Assembly (NCBI RefSeq): GCF_001938565.1
Contig: NZ_MSYM01000007.1
Location: 124,001 to 188,000 of the forward strand
Length of the DNA stretch: 64,000 nt
Source of the DNA: Rhodoferax antarcticus ANT.BR
Lineage (GTDB): Bacteria > Pseudomonadota > Gammaproteobacteria > Burkholderiales > Burkholderiaceae_C
Direction: 5' to 3'
Below, one piece after another: positions 55,152 to 64,000 of this stretch. The translations under genes were made by a program, and so were the position numbers. How positions within the stretch are numbered: position 1 is the first letter of the stretch; each line of letters opens with the position of its first letter. Below the pieces are notes generated by a model. That model saw only the letters and a list, made by a program, of their open reading frames with translations. It was not told the origin of the DNA and made no database searches.

Positions 55152-55508
55152 TCAGATTGTGTTTTTGCTGTTGATCGGTAGTTGACGGTTGGGTCCTTGC
55201 TCCCCTGGAAGGACGACCACAAGCGAACTTGCAGAACCCGCGTTCAGTCTCGCCTGCGCAGGTCTTTCAAAACCTGCGCCGCGAGCGCACCCGCCAGACA
55301 CGGTCGGCAGAATCGGGACGATGCGCTCGACCTGTCGAATGTGAACTGGATTGCGGCCTCGCCTTAAGGTGAAATCACAATCCCTTGATTCATCCCTGAC
55401 CCAGGCGCGCGCGCCGGCAAGTCCGGCCCCTTTGCGCCATTGGTCGGACTGCGCAACGCTGGGTGTGCCGGCAAAAAGAAGGACTCTTGTTGATGTTTTA
55501 TTGACCAT
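55152..55508 (-). CDS. Hypothetical first gene of the phosphatase operon
   Basis: ATG 55508 follows AGGGAGA and the 118-residue frame ends 12 bases before the metallophosphoesterase ATG. It begins MVNKTSTRVLLFAGTPSVAQ, then SDQWRKGAGLAGARAWVRDE. I recognise no domain and the C-terminal half looks random, so it could be the truncated head of a larger lost gene. The large palindrome operator lies 30 bases upstream, which supports real expression from this start. Confidence 0.5.
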   Translation of the reverse strand: MVNKTSTRVLLFAGTPSVAQSDQWRKGAGLAGARAWVRDESRDCDFTLRRGRNPVHIRQVERIVPILPTVSGGCARGAGFERPAQARLNAGSASSLVVVLPGEQGPNRQLPINSKNTI

Positions 55509-55537
55509 GGGTCTCCCTGAATTGACATCAGAACATA

Positions 55538-55575
55538 ATCATTGTGATGATGCAATTATACATCATCACAATGAT
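55538..55575. promoter_or_regulatory. Perfect 15-bp inverted repeat (operator)
   Basis: ATCATTGTGATGATG (55538-55552) and CATCATCACAATGAT (55561-55575) are exact inverse complements around CAATTATA. It lies just upstream of the small gene that heads the phosphatase/macro operon. The shared GATGATG with 51499-51543 suggests the same WYL regulator. Confidence 0.75.
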
Positions 55576-56152
55576 GATATTAGAAGGTTTTTCGTTGTAA
55601 TTTCAACCGGAATTCCTCTCTTTGCAGAGGTCTCCTCGTTGTGAGCAACGCTTGGGCAAGCGCACCCCGAAGTGCGGCTGAGCCTGGTGCGGGTTGGCAA
55701 AACATGAACGCCAATATCACCGCGTCACCAGCCAAGTTCAACAGCGCACAGGCTGGCCTCTATCTCCGGCCTGCATCGGAACGTCCAACTCAATTCCGGT
55801 CTGGCTTGGGACACTGAGCAGGTTGCGCCTGATCAGTTCTCAGTTGAAGTGATCGCTACCGATTCCGCCCGCTTCAAGTTTGCTGCAAACCGTGCCTGCC
55901 GACCTTACAGGCCCTGTGGCGGACATCGCTGGGGGATGTAGATGGAAAGAAGAGTGTCAAAATTGTGTGAATTGATTGCAGCGTTAGGGAAATTTTTGCA
56001 TCAGCAGATATGCCCGACGATGCCAAACGTCTGTTTCCGAACAAGCCAACTTCATGATTTTGGGACAAGGGAACCTGTTAAGAGCGTGCCATCAGCCTCT
56101 TTGCGTCGTCGAATTTGCTAACCCATTCGGTGCGCTTGATTTCAAGAACCTG
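55576..56152. other. No gene; probably degraded sequence
   Basis: A 37-codon frame from 55704 (MNANITASPAKFNSAQAGLY) and other short frames look like debris of lost genes. Nothing can be named. Confidence 0.5.
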
Positions 56153-56326
56153 GGCGTGGTTCAAAAGCGGGTAACACTTTTTCAGTGAAATCCAAACCGC
56201 CAACCAATAAAGCCGTTAGCTGCGGCCACCAACCCATCGGGGACACTGCTCCTTTTCCCGTGAAGCGAGTGCCAAATGAATAACCCACAGTGCGTTGCCA
56301 CCAACATGCCAGCCCACGAGCGCAAG
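56153..56326 (+). repeat. 174-bp insertion-sequence end, copy 2
   Basis: Same sequence and orientation as 34980-35153 with two mismatches. It ends exactly where the IS6-type element begins, so the rest of this IS was removed when that element arrived. Confidence 0.85.
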
Positions 56327-57135
56327 GGTTCTGTCGCAATAGCGTTGGTTGGTCGAGAAAAGGTGCCGTGTTCATCGAAGTTCAAAACGCCAAGCTGTAG
56401 AACTGATCCGCTGCAGACATGGGTTGGCCACCGGGGCAGCGCAACTGCCCCTTCTTCACCATGTGCATGGTCTCAATTCCGGCGATCAGTTTCTGGGCGC
56501 TCCAAAATGACTTGAATCCAAGCATCGGATATGTGACTCTCTTCACCGCCCGGTGGTCTTGCTCCACGATATTGTTCAGATACTTCGATTGGCGCAGTTC
56601 AATATCCAAGCAGGCGTCTGCATTGACGCTGTGGATGGCCGCCGTATTCGCACCGCTTTTGTCGATAGTGATCTTTTCTGGCAAGCCGTGCAGGTTGATG
56701 GCGCGCTCCAGATAACGCCGTGCTGCGGCCTTGTCTCGCTTGGCAGTGAGGAGGAAGTCCACAGTGTCACCGGCTTTGTCGACTGCACGGTACAGGTATT
56801 TCCACTGTCCGGCGACTTTGATATAGGTCTCATCCATCCTCCAGCTCGTGCCAACCAGGCGCTTGCGTCGGCGAAATATGAGCGCCAAGACCGGCAGTAT
56901 TTTCAATGACCAGCGGTGCACGGTCGAGTGGTCGACAAAGACGCCGCGCTCCTGCATCATTTCTTCCAGATGTCGAAAGCTCAGCGGGTAGGCCGCGTAC
57001 CAACGCGCGCAAACCAGCATGACTTCCAGTGGATAGTGCAGCCGTTTGAGAACCTTGCGTAGCTCACTTATCATCGCCGTTGGAGTTGTCTTGGTCATGC
57101 TGTCATTGTCAGGCACGGCTTAATGCGACAGAACC
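56327..57135 (-). mobile_element. IS6-family insertion sequence, complete
   Basis: Terminal inverted repeats GGTTCTGTCGCA (56327-56338) and TGCGACAGAACC (57124-57135) bound 809 bp with one transposase. The 8-base flanks (AGCGCAAG and AACCCGGC) do not match, so there is no target duplication. Both flanking genes are cut at its ends, as after IS6-type deletion or recombination. Confidence 0.9.
56382..57098 (-). CDS. IS6-family transposase
   Basis: The 238-residue protein has the IS6 DDE core: WRMDETYIKVAGQWKYLYRA, LPEKITIDKSGANTAAI and NNIVEQDHRAVKR. The catalytic Asp, Asp and Glu are present (DETYI, IDKSG, EQDHR). ATG 57098 gives the family start (MTKTTPTAMISELRK); a GTG at 57116 is possible. 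It appears functional. Confidence 0.93.
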   Translation of the reverse strand: MTKTTPTAMISELRKVLKRLHYPLEVMLVCARWYAAYPLSFRHLEEMMQERGVFVDHSTVHRWSLKILPVLALIFRRRKRLVGTSWRMDETYIKVAGQWKYLYRAVDKAGDTVDFLLTAKRDKAAARRYLERAINLHGLPEKITIDKSGANTAAIHSVNADACLDIELRQSKYLNNIVEQDHRAVKRVTYPMLGFKSFWSAQKLIAGIETMHMVKKGQLRCPGGQPMSAADQFYSLAF

Positions 57136-57849
57136 AACCCGGCCATCCCCCTGCCTCGTGCAGCGAGCACAGTGGCCCCATTCTTCGTGCCCGGCAACGG
57201 CTTTGAGCACTTCCTCAAGCGAACTGCGGTGCGTGGTGCGACTTAGGTCGAAGATGGCCAAGCGGTCCATGGGCGTGCCGCTGAGCAAGAACGCGTCCTG
57301 GATGTGCTTGCGCAAAGGGTGCTCGCGTTTTTCGCGAATGCCGAGATTGCCCAGGCGTTTGAGAATCTGCCCATGGTTGGCTGCCGCGACGACGATCGAG
57401 TTGTCCACCCCCCAAAATACGGTTTGCTCCATCAACGCCAAAGCCTGATCGCCCTGGTCGTCGCTGAGCTCGCTCAAATCCTTGACGAAGACTGCCCGGC
57501 GCCCATCGGCAAGGGTGAGCATCTTCACGGTGGAGTCATTGGACCACTCCTTGTCCGCACCGCCAAGAAAGCTCCATAGGCTGCGGCAATGGTAAGTCTT
57601 GCCGTCTCCGGCCGTGCCGGCGATCAGGATGGAACCAGGCTTGCCCGAAGCGACTCGCTCTTTGATCTTCTCGAGCAAGGGGCTCGAGAGCGTGATGGGT
57701 TTAACCTTCGCCCGGCCAAGCGCGCCCGCGACATGCTCGTCATACAGGTTCAGATTGCTTGGCGTCGGACCATAAGAGCGCAGGAATCGGACCCACGCGC
57801 TCGCAGGCGGAGCCGCCGATTCCGGAATAGCCGGGACTGGTGAATTCAT
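57136..57849 (-). pseudogene. P-loop ATPase truncated by the IS6 element
   Basis: From ATG 57849, 238 residues remain. The Walker A is GTAGDGKT within ILIAGTAGDGKTYHCRSLW, followed by VFVKDLSELSDDQGDQALAL and VDNSIVVAAANHGQILKRLG, like a AAA/STAND-type module. The chain breaks at HCARCTRQG where the IS starts. The remaining part of what would be a larger protein is missing. I cannot name the family; large ATPases of this look are common in defence islands. Confidence 0.65.
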
Positions 57850-58159
57850 AAATAGCCTTCGTTTTTTCTTTTCCAGCGTTAGCCAATCCGGCCTCTCGCC
57901 CCCCTCTGGTCAACGCGTGTCCGCGTTGGCGCGAATATGTCCTCTCCGCAATGGACTTGTGAGTTGTCGCATGGTCCATAAATCTGGAGATGACATCGTG
58001 GAGTCATTTTGATCTATCTTGATGACGTGTTTGGCTTTTCAGAGATACTTTTGCCAGCTTTCTCTGCGGATTTTTGGGAGTTCACCAAGGCATAGGTCCA
58101 AAGCAGTGCTCTCCGCGCCATGCACCGTGGGCGAATTGGCAAACCAAAACGGGTGGTTA
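57850..58159. other. No gene
   Basis: Short frames only. The stretch ends with GGTGGTTA (58152-58159), the left target duplication of the IS1634-type element. Confidence 0.5.
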
Positions 58160-60106
58160 CTCAAGTTCGACACTGTTTTTCCGAATTCCTGGTTTTCCCG
58201 CCCTGGCTTACCAATGAATTCAACCACTTACGTTGATTTTCTGGTTGAAAGCAAAAAGTGCATGTAGTGGCACGTTTCATTTGGTGGGTAGTTTTCGTTT
58301 TTTCTGACTTGCGCTACACTCAGCGCCATGTTCATCAAAGTCACCCAGTCTGGCGGTCGCCGCTACGCCCAGTTGGTGGAGTCCTTTCGCAATGATGAAG
58401 GCAAACCCCGCCAGCGCACCGTCTGCACCCTGGGTCGTCTGGAGTCCGGCGGCGACGTTGACACCCTGATTGCCTCCTTGCAACGCGCCCGAGGTATTGC
58501 CCCTGCTGCGTCTGCACTTGATGACCTGCGCTTTACTGACAGTCGCCATGCTGGTGACATCTGGGCCTTGTCTGAACTCTGGCGAACCTTGGGCTTTGAT
58601 GATTTGGCGACTTCTTGGCGGCGCTCCAAAACAGAGATTGATGTTCTGACCTGTTTGCGCCTGATGGTCTTCAACCGCCTGTGTGACCCTGGCAGCAAAC
58701 TCGGTGTGCTGCGCTGGCTGCAAACCGTGGCTTTGCCCGCAGGCTCTGGCATCGTCACTGAGCATCAGCACCTGCTGCGCGCCATGGACGTGCTCGATGA
58801 GCACAGCGACAAACTCAAGCTCCGACTGGCCACGCTCATGCGTCCGCTGATTGACCAAGACCTCTCGGTGGTGTTTTATGACCTCACCACGGTTGCGGTC
58901 ACCGGACAGACGGATTTGCAAGACGATGTGCGCGCTTACGGCTTGGCCAAGTCGGGCCTGATTGAGCGCCAGTTCATGTTGTCCTTGGTGCAAACCTGCG
59001 AGGGCCTGCCCATCGCGCATGAAGTACATCCCGGTAACACGGCAGAGGCCAAAACCCTGCTGCCCATGATTCGGGGGTTGTTGGTGCGTTACCCGCTCAA
59101 GCGTGTGGTGCTGATTGCCGATCGGGGGCTGCTCAGCACGGCCAACATTGAAGAGTTGGACAAGTTGCAGGCCCAGTTGAAAAAGGATGGCCGTGATGTC
59201 GCCGTTGAGTACATCCTGGCGGTGCCGGCGGCGCGTTATGGTGACTTTGCAGATGATCTGCAAAAACTGCATAAGGGCCAGGATGCCACCCAAGAATGGT
59301 GCGGTGAAACAAAATGGAGCGATAGCCGTCTGGTGGTCGCACACGACCCGGTGGCTGCCAACCGGCGCACCACGGCGCGTGACAACACGATGGCAGAGTT
59401 GCTCAAATTGGGCCAGCAGTGCAGTGTCAAACTCGATGCGCAAGACGAGAGTCAACGCGCGGGTCAAAAGAACAAAAGCAAAGGCCGCCCGATGTCGGAT
59501 TCGGGGACCAAAGCACGCTTCTACCATGCAGTCAAAGACGCGCATATGGCGCATTTGATCAAGGTGGATTTGAAGGCCGACCTGTTCAGCTATTCAATTG
59601 ATGAGGATAAGAAGCGCTACCTGGAACTACTCGATGGCAAGTTGCTGCTGGTGACCAACACCAATGCACCAGCGGCTGAGGTGGTGCAGCGTTACAAGAG
59701 TCTGGCCGATATTGAACGGGGATTTCGGGTGCTCAAATCTGACATCGAGATTGGCCCGGTGTACCACCGGCTGCCTCAGCGCATTCGCGCGCATGCACTG
59801 ATTTGCTTCATGGCGCTAGTGCTGTACCGGGTGATGCGCATGCGCCTGAAAGCTGCGAAGCGATCCGAGTCGCCCAGCACGCTGCTGGAGAGCCTCAAGC
59901 GCATTCATCAGCAGACCGTGCAGAGCGGCGATGGCAAAACGCTGGCGGGTTTAACTGAGATCACACCGGCTCAGAAGTCGCTGTTTACCGCACTGGATTT
60001 GACACCGCCAACCCCGTCTGACTTGGCTAAGCCTGTTTTGTAGTCTACGCTTTGAAGTCCGTTTCTAATGAAATCAATCACTTGCGTGCAGGAAGTGTCG
60101 AACTTG
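58160..60106 (+). mobile_element. IS1634-family insertion sequence, complete
   Basis: Inverted ends CTCAAGTTCGACACT (from 58160) and AGTGTCGAACTTG (to 60106) enclose a full transposase gene. An 8-bp direct repeat GGTGGTTA flanks it (58152-58159 and 60107-60114), showing a clean, probably recent insertion. Confidence 0.85.
58328..60043 (+). CDS. IS1634-family transposase
   Basis: The 571-residue protein is uninterrupted: SGGRRYAQLVESFRNDEGKP, VVFYDLTTVAVTGQ (first Asp), VVLIADRGLLSTANI (second Asp) and YKSLADIERGFRVLKSDIEI (the Glu). Length and motifs fit the IS1634 branch of the IS4 superfamily. It appears active. Confidence 0.93.
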   Translation: MFIKVTQSGGRRYAQLVESFRNDEGKPRQRTVCTLGRLESGGDVDTLIASLQRARGIAPAASALDDLRFTDSRHAGDIWALSELWRTLGFDDLATSWRRSKTEIDVLTCLRLMVFNRLCDPGSKLGVLRWLQTVALPAGSGIVTEHQHLLRAMDVLDEHSDKLKLRLATLMRPLIDQDLSVVFYDLTTVAVTGQTDLQDDVRAYGLAKSGLIERQFMLSLVQTCEGLPIAHEVHPGNTAEAKTLLPMIRGLLVRYPLKRVVLIADRGLLSTANIEELDKLQAQLKKDGRDVAVEYILAVPAARYGDFADDLQKLHKGQDATQEWCGETKWSDSRLVVAHDPVAANRRTTARDNTMAELLKLGQQCSVKLDAQDESQRAGQKNKSKGRPMSDSGTKARFYHAVKDAHMAHLIKVDLKADLFSYSIDEDKKRYLELLDGKLLLVTNTNAPAAEVVQRYKSLADIERGFRVLKSDIEIGPVYHRLPQRIRAHALICFMALVLYRVMRMRLKAAKRSESPSTLLESLKRIHQQTVQSGDGKTLAGLTEITPAQKSLFTALDLTPPTPSDLAKPVL

Positions 60107-60540
60107 GGTGGTTAGCTCGGCACAAGCCGTAATCAGGGGTTGCCGACGACGCAGCCTTTACTCCTAGTTCCCGATCAATTCAGGTTGGCGAGTTTTGAAT
60201 GACCTTATCCGGTGGAACTTGGGTGGCCATTGGGGCCTGTGTGCGCGCGCGAAGAGCCAATTGAAAGGTTGGGGTCGCACCTTGACCAGCCAGTGATCGC
60301 ACCAGATGCCTCTGCAGATAGCGGGCATTGGGAAGACATTTTGAAATTACGAAGGTCGACCTTGGGTCACCAAGTTGACACCAATGAATGCCTGCATTGA
60401 TGCAATGGAAAATCGTACTAAGCTGAAAGGGACCAAGGGCACAACATTTGAGCGGCACCCAATGCCCGCCACAAACCCAATGGTCAAACTTGAAGCCGAC
60501 GAATTCTGTGACGACACAGACCTCGTCACAAACCTCGTCA
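60107..60540. other. Right island edge, no gene
   Basis: I looked here for an integrase, which usually lies next to the tRNA, and found none; only short frames without domains. Confidence 0.55.
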
Positions 60541-60570
60541 CAAAACAAAAAGCCCGCTTAGAGCGGGCCT
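60541..60570 (-). terminator. Rho-independent terminator after tRNA-fMet
   Basis: On the minus strand GCCCGCT/AGCGGGC (60562-60568 with 60552-60558) is followed by TTTTTG. It lies inside the island end and now terminates the tRNA and alpha-operon transcripts. Confidence 0.85.
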
Positions 60571-60576
60571 ATTGAA

Positions 60577-60676
<100 letters not shown>

Positions 60677-60696
60677 GAAATACAGATTATAACCTA

Positions 60697-61086
60697 TTAA
60701 GCGGCAGAGTCCGCGGCGACGGCGGCAGGCGCGCGATCCACCAACTCGACCAAAGCCATCGGCGCGTTATCTCCGACGCGATAACCCATCTTCAGGATTC
60801 GGGTGTAGCCACCTGGGCGAGATTTGAAACGCGGGCCAAGTTCGTTAAACAATTTGACAACACTGTCCCGATCGCGCAGACGGTCAAACGCCAGACGGCG
60901 ATTGGCAACGGTCGCCTCTTTCGCCAAAGTAATCATCGGCTCAACCACACGGCGAAGTTCCTTGGCTTTAGGGACCGTCGTCTTGATCACCTCATGTTCA
61001 ATCAAAGAGTTCATCATGTTGCGCAACATGGCCAAGCGATGTGATGATGTGCGATTTAGTTTTCGTAGTCCGAGTCCGTGACGCAT
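60697..61086 (-). CDS. rplQ: Ribosomal protein bL17
   Basis: The 129-residue protein ([20 protein letters not shown], then [20 protein letters not shown]) is L17 of the large subunit. The C-terminal tail is slightly longer and Ala-rich ([13 protein letters not shown]). It is the last protein gene of the alpha operon; a purine-rich AAAAGGAAA precedes the ATG. Confidence 0.97.
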   Translation of the reverse strand: MRHGLGLRKLNRTSSHRLAMLRNMMNSLIEHEVIKTTVPKAKELRRVVEPMITLAKEATVANRRLAFDRLRDRDSVVKLFNELGPRFKSRPGGYTRILKMGYRVGDNAPMALVELVDRAPAAVAADSAA

Positions 61087-61140
61087 AGTAATTTCCTTTT
61101 TTTAACAGGCAGCCGTATCAGGCACTGCGTGGAGCGCGTA

Positions 61141-62130
61141 TCAACGCTTTTCGAGGGAAGCTGGGGGCCAGCTTTCCAACTTCATACCCAGCGTAAGCCC
61201 GCGAGAGGCCAACACTTCCTTGATCTCGTTCAATGATTTACGACCCAAATTCGGCGTCTTCAACAGTTCGTTTTCAGTACGTTGAATCAAATCGCCAATG
61301 TAATAAATGTTTTCCGCTTTGAGGCAATTAGCAGAGCGAACAGTCAATTCCAGCTCATCTACCGGACGCAAAAGAACCGGGTCAAATTGGGCGCTACCCC
61401 TAGATGAAGGTGAGACGATCGCGACTATGTCACCACCCTCAAGCTGCGCAAACACAGCCAGTTGCTCAACGAGAATCTTTGCCGAGGCACGAACTGCGTC
61501 TTCTGCAGAAATCGCCCCGTTAGTCTCAATATCCAGAATCAACTTATCCAGGTCAGTACGCTGCTCGACCCGAGCGCTCTCAACGGTGTAGCTGACTCGC
61601 CGAACGGGTGAAAAAGAGGCGTCCAGCACAATTCGTCCGATAGACTTAGACGACTCATCGCCATGGCGTCGCACTGTTCCAGGAACGTAACCGCGACCCT
61701 TTTCGACCTTGATCTGCATGTCGAGCTTTCCGCCAGCAGCCAAGTTAGCAATAACGTGATCCGGATTGACGATTTCCACGTCGTGAGGGGTTTGAATGTC
61801 GGCTGCAGAAACGACACCCTCAGCATCTTTGCGCAAACTCAGCGTCACCTCATCGCGGTTGTGCAACTTAAAAACAACACCCTTTAGGTTAAGCAAGATA
61901 TTGACAACGTCCTCATGGACGCCGTCAATAGATGAGTATTCGTGGAGCACACCAGCGATCGTTACCTCTGTCGGCGCGTAACCAGGCATGGAAGACAAAA
62001 GCACACGCCGTAACGCATTGCCCAGAGTGTGACCATAACCACGCTCGAATGGCTCAAGCACGACCTTCGCGCGATGGGCAGAGAGTTGCTCTACCTGAAC
62101 TGCTTTGGGCTTTAACAGATTACTTTGCAT
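61141..62130 (-). CDS. rpoA: RNA polymerase alpha subunit
   Basis: From ATG 62130 (GAGAGGAAA upstream) the protein has 329 residues. The N-terminal dimerisation domain includes [20 protein letters not shown] and [17 protein letters not shown]. The C-terminal domain, which binds UP elements and activators, includes [19 protein letters not shown] and [20 protein letters not shown]. It lies in the usual order rpsD-rpoA-rplQ. Confidence 0.98.
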   Translation of the reverse strand: MQSNLLKPKAVQVEQLSAHRAKVVLEPFERGYGHTLGNALRRVLLSSMPGYAPTEVTIAGVLHEYSSIDGVHEDVVNILLNLKGVVFKLHNRDEVTLSLRKDAEGVVSAADIQTPHDVEIVNPDHVIANLAAGGKLDMQIKVEKGRGYVPGTVRRHGDESSKSIGRIVLDASFSPVRRVSYTVESARVEQRTDLDKLILDIETNGAISAEDAVRASAKILVEQLAVFAQLEGGDIVAIVSPSSRGSAQFDPVLLRPVDELELTVRSANCLKAENIYYIGDLIQRTENELLKTPNLGRKSLNEIKEVLASRGLTLGMKLESWPPASLEKR

Positions 62131-62187
62131 GAAATTTCCTCTCAATACCCCCGATTCGTTACATCGGTAAGGCTGACTAGATAAACC

Positions 62188-62208
62188 GAGGCCCCAAGGG
62201 GGGGCCTC
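62188..62208 (-). other. Intra-operon hairpin between rpsD and rpoA
   Basis: GAGGCCCC (62188-62195) pairs with GGGGCCTC (62201-62208). There is no T run, so it is not a normal terminator; it may be a processing or stability element. Confidence 0.4.
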
Positions 62209-62231
62209 ATTGTCGGCAGAGCAGTGTCAGA

Positions 62232-62855
62232 TTAACGTGAGTACAGCTCAACGATCAACGACTCGTTGATGTCCGCCGCAAACTGGTCGCGATCCGGAAT
62301 AGCTTTGAGAACGCCTTGAACCTTCTCAGGGTTCACATCCACCCAGGCGGGCATACCAACCTGTTGTGCCAACTGCAAAGCCTCGAGAATCCGGTTTTGC
62401 TTCGCTGACTTCTCGCGAACTGCCAGCACATCACCAACCTTGACCATGTAGGAAGCAATGTTGACCGACTTGCCGTTCACCAAAATAGCCTTGTGCGACA
62501 CCAACTGGCGGGCCTCAGCACGTGTGGAGCCGAACCCCATACGGTATACAACGTTGTCGAGACGGGCCTCCAGTAAAAACAGTAAGTTAGAACCTGTATT
62601 ACCCTTGCGCCGCTCAGCTTCTTCAAAATAAAGACGAAACTGCTTCTCGAGCACGCCGTACATGCGCTTCACTTTTTGTTTTTCGCGCAACTGTAAACCG
62701 AAGTCAGAAGTGCGCGCACCAGAAGTGCGACCATGTTGACCAGGCTTGGAATCGAACTTTGCTTTATCTCCAATAGAGCGACGAGCGCTCTTCAAAAACA
62801 AATCAGTGCCTTCACGGCGGGAGAGTTTGGCCTTGGGGCCTAAGTAACGTGCCAC
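62232..62855 (-). CDS. rpsD: Ribosomal protein uS4
   Basis: The 207-residue protein ([20 protein letters not shown]) contains the S4 RNA-binding domain ([20 protein letters not shown], then [20 protein letters not shown]). S4 nucleates 30S assembly and in many bacteria represses the alpha operon. A CCGCGG hairpin lies in the gap to rpsK (62893-62909). Confidence 0.98.
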   Translation of the reverse strand: MARYLGPKAKLSRREGTDLFLKSARRSIGDKAKFDSKPGQHGRTSGARTSDFGLQLREKQKVKRMYGVLEKQFRLYFEEAERRKGNTGSNLLFLLEARLDNVVYRMGFGSTRAEARQLVSHKAILVNGKSVNIASYMVKVGDVLAVREKSAKQNRILEALQLAQQVGMPAWVDVNPEKVQGVLKAIPDRDQFAADINESLIVELYSR

Positions 62856-62929
62856 TTGAATATCCTTTTAATCAGCTGCCGCAAAAGCGGGAGCCGCGGT
62901 GGTACCGCGGCGGTGGGCTTGGTAGAAAT

Positions 62930-63334
62930 TTAGATACGACGACGCTTTTGAGGGCGACAACCGTTATGGGGAACAGGCGTGACATCCGCAATCATGTTGA
63001 TCCGGATTCCCAAAGCAGCCAACGCCCGAACCGAAGACTCGCGCCCTGGTCCCGGTCCTTTGATCTCAACGTCCAGGTTTTTGATACCCTGTTCGATGGC
63101 AGCACGGCCTGCCACCTCTGATGCCACCTGCGCCGCAAAAGGAGTCGACTTGCGCGAGCCCTTGAAGCCCTGGCCACCAGAAGATGCCCAAGACAACGAA
63201 TTACCCTGACGGTCAGTGATCGTGATGATGGTGTTATTAAACGAGGCATGAACGTGCGCGACACCATCCGCAACATTTTTGCGAATTTTCTTGCGTACAC
63301 GCTGCGCAGCGTTATTGGCGGGAGCTTTTGCCAT
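62930..63334 (-). CDS. rpsK: Ribosomal protein uS11
   Basis: The 134-residue protein has the S11 sequence ([54 protein letters not shown]). It forms part of the 30S platform. It begins 18 bases after the rpsM stop. Confidence 0.98.
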   Translation of the reverse strand: MAKAPANNAAQRVRKKIRKNVADGVAHVHASFNNTIITITDRQGNSLSWASSGGQGFKGSRKSTPFAAQVASEVAGRAAIEQGIKNLDVEIKGPGPGRESSVRALAALGIRINMIADVTPVPHNGCRPQKRRRI

Positions 63335-63352
63335 GGTTGTCCTTCAAACAGT

Positions 63353-63718
63353 TTATTTCTTCAGCGAAGCTGCAGCCTTACGCGGTCCCTTGCGGGTACG
63401 CGCATTGGTACGTGTGCGCTGGCCACGAAGCGGCAAGCCACGACGATGGCGGAAACCACGATAGCAACCAATGTCCATCAAACGCTTGATGTTCATTGTC
63501 GTTTCGCGGCGCAGGTCACCCTCAATGGTGAACTTGCCTACCTCATCGCGTAACTTTTCCAGTTCAGCGTCAGTCAGATCTTTGATCTTTTTTGAGTAAT
63601 CGATCCCACAGGCTTCACAGATCTTGCGGGCGCGGCTGCGACCCACACCGAAAATGGCGGTCAGGCCAATCTCAGAGTGCTTTTGTGGCGGAATATTGAT
63701 ACCAGCGATACGTGCCAT
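63353..63718 (-). CDS. rpsM: Ribosomal protein uS13
   Basis: The 121-residue protein ([20 protein letters not shown], then [20 protein letters not shown]) is S13, in the 30S head contacting tRNA and 50S. AGAGGAAAA precedes the ATG. It follows rpmJ as usual. Confidence 0.98.
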   Translation of the reverse strand: MARIAGINIPPQKHSEIGLTAIFGVGRSRARKICEACGIDYSKKIKDLTDAELEKLRDEVGKFTIEGDLRRETTMNIKRLMDIGCYRGFRHRRGLPLRGQRTRTNARTRKGPRKAAASLKK

Positions 63719-63742
63719 ATTTTTCCTCTATAACTCTTGCAA

Positions 63743-63856
63743 TTAACCCTGGCGCTGTTTGTGACGCGGATCCGTACAAATCACGCGAACCACACCCTTG
63801 CGACGAATAATCTTGCAGTTACGGCAAATTTTCTTAACCGACGCCGAAACCTTCAT
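63743..63856 (-). CDS. rpmJ: Ribosomal protein bL36
   Basis: The 37-residue protein ([20 protein letters not shown], then [17 protein letters not shown]) has the zinc-binding cysteines and histidine of the C+ form of L36. AGGAGA lies upstream of the ATG at 63856. It sits between infA and rpsM. Confidence 0.97.
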   Translation of the reverse strand: MKVSASVKKICRNCKIIRRKGVVRVICTDPRHKQRQG

Positions 63857-63889
63857 TTCAATCTCCTAAACAGTTCATAAAAAACTTAA

Positions 63890-64000
63890 TTATTTCGCTC
63901 GAAAGACGATTCGAGCTCTTGTCAAGTCGTAAGGTGTCAGCTCCACCGTAACTTTGTCACCCGGCAAGATACGAATATAGTGCATCCGCATCTTCCCAGA
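63890..64000 (-). CDS. infA: Translation initiation factor IF-1, C-terminal part
   Basis: The last 36 codons are in the window: [20 protein letters not shown], then [16 protein letters not shown]. This OB-fold end is diagnostic of IF-1; the start is off the right edge. IF-1 binds the ribosomal A site during initiation. The position upstream of rpmJ is the normal bacterial order. Confidence 0.95.
   Translation of the reverse strand, partial: SGKMRMHYIRILPGDKVTVELTPYDLTRARIVFRAK

Noticed and set aside
58277-59554. 425-codon frame opposite the IS1634 transposase
   Set aside because: The plus-strand transposase is complete and conserved; the antisense frame has no ribosome site or known motif.

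Overview
The window looks like a Burkholderiales chromosome, most likely Comamonadaceae near Rhodoferax/Polaromonas. The evidence is the gene content (PutA without a DNA-binding domain, PilT-PilU, an alpha operon ending in rplQ) and a short dispersed repeat with the motif GGGCTAGAG that sits between and even inside genes. I worked by reading only; family names come from motif recognition, not database searches.

1-12 kb holds amino-acid catabolism and signalling. A lysine-degradation pair (ALDH7-type dehydrogenase, lysine 6-dehydrogenase/saccharopine dehydrogenase-like) faces an Lrp-type regulator. A PAS chemoreceptor, an arginase and PutA follow, with a second Lrp-type regulator facing putA. 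Arginase yields ornithine and PutA oxidises proline and pyrroline-5-carboxylate, so these genes feed glutamate. An ECF-type S component overlaps a GGDEF diguanylate cyclase gene.

12-16 kb holds yggS, the twitching ATPases pilT-pilU and a beta-hydroxyacid dehydrogenase. 16-30 kb is a stress cluster: hemerythrin, large catalase, a 23-residue membrane peptide, a NarL-type response regulator, AsmA, a decayed AI-2E transporter, PepSY, PRC-barrel, a shortened DUF305 protein, a general-stress flavin-fold protein, DUF2177 and a CHASE3 histidine kinase. A 7-2-7 inverted repeat of NarL type recurs in its intergenic regions.

30-32.3 kb holds IS21 debris. From about 32.35 to 60.63 kb lies a genomic island. 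It is bounded by a 53-bp direct repeat (35 bp of it perfect) made from the 3' end of the initiator tRNA gene, which is intact at 60600-60676. No integrase is visible. The island carries mqsRA, several insertion sequences and remnants, and two blocks that look like anti-phage or stress systems. Block 1 is a three-gene overlapping operon: an uncharacterised 410-residue protein, a double-HKD phospholipase-D-fold protein and a 1416-residue SNF2-type helicase. Block 2 centres on a BrxR/CapW-like WYL regulator. It controls, by inference, two operons: TY-Chap-like, HDAC-like and a broken EEP nuclease on one side, and a small orphan, PPP-type phosphoesterase, dual-specificity phosphatase and macro-like protein on the other. 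Between the blocks lie a second WYL regulator, a VWA protein, an ERCC4 nuclease and an EEP nuclease. Both blocks lie between two direct copies of a 174-bp IS end.

60.6-64 kb is the end of the alpha ribosomal operon on the minus strand: infA (partial), rpmJ, rpsM, rpsK, rpsD, rpoA, rplQ, then tRNA-fMet and a terminator.
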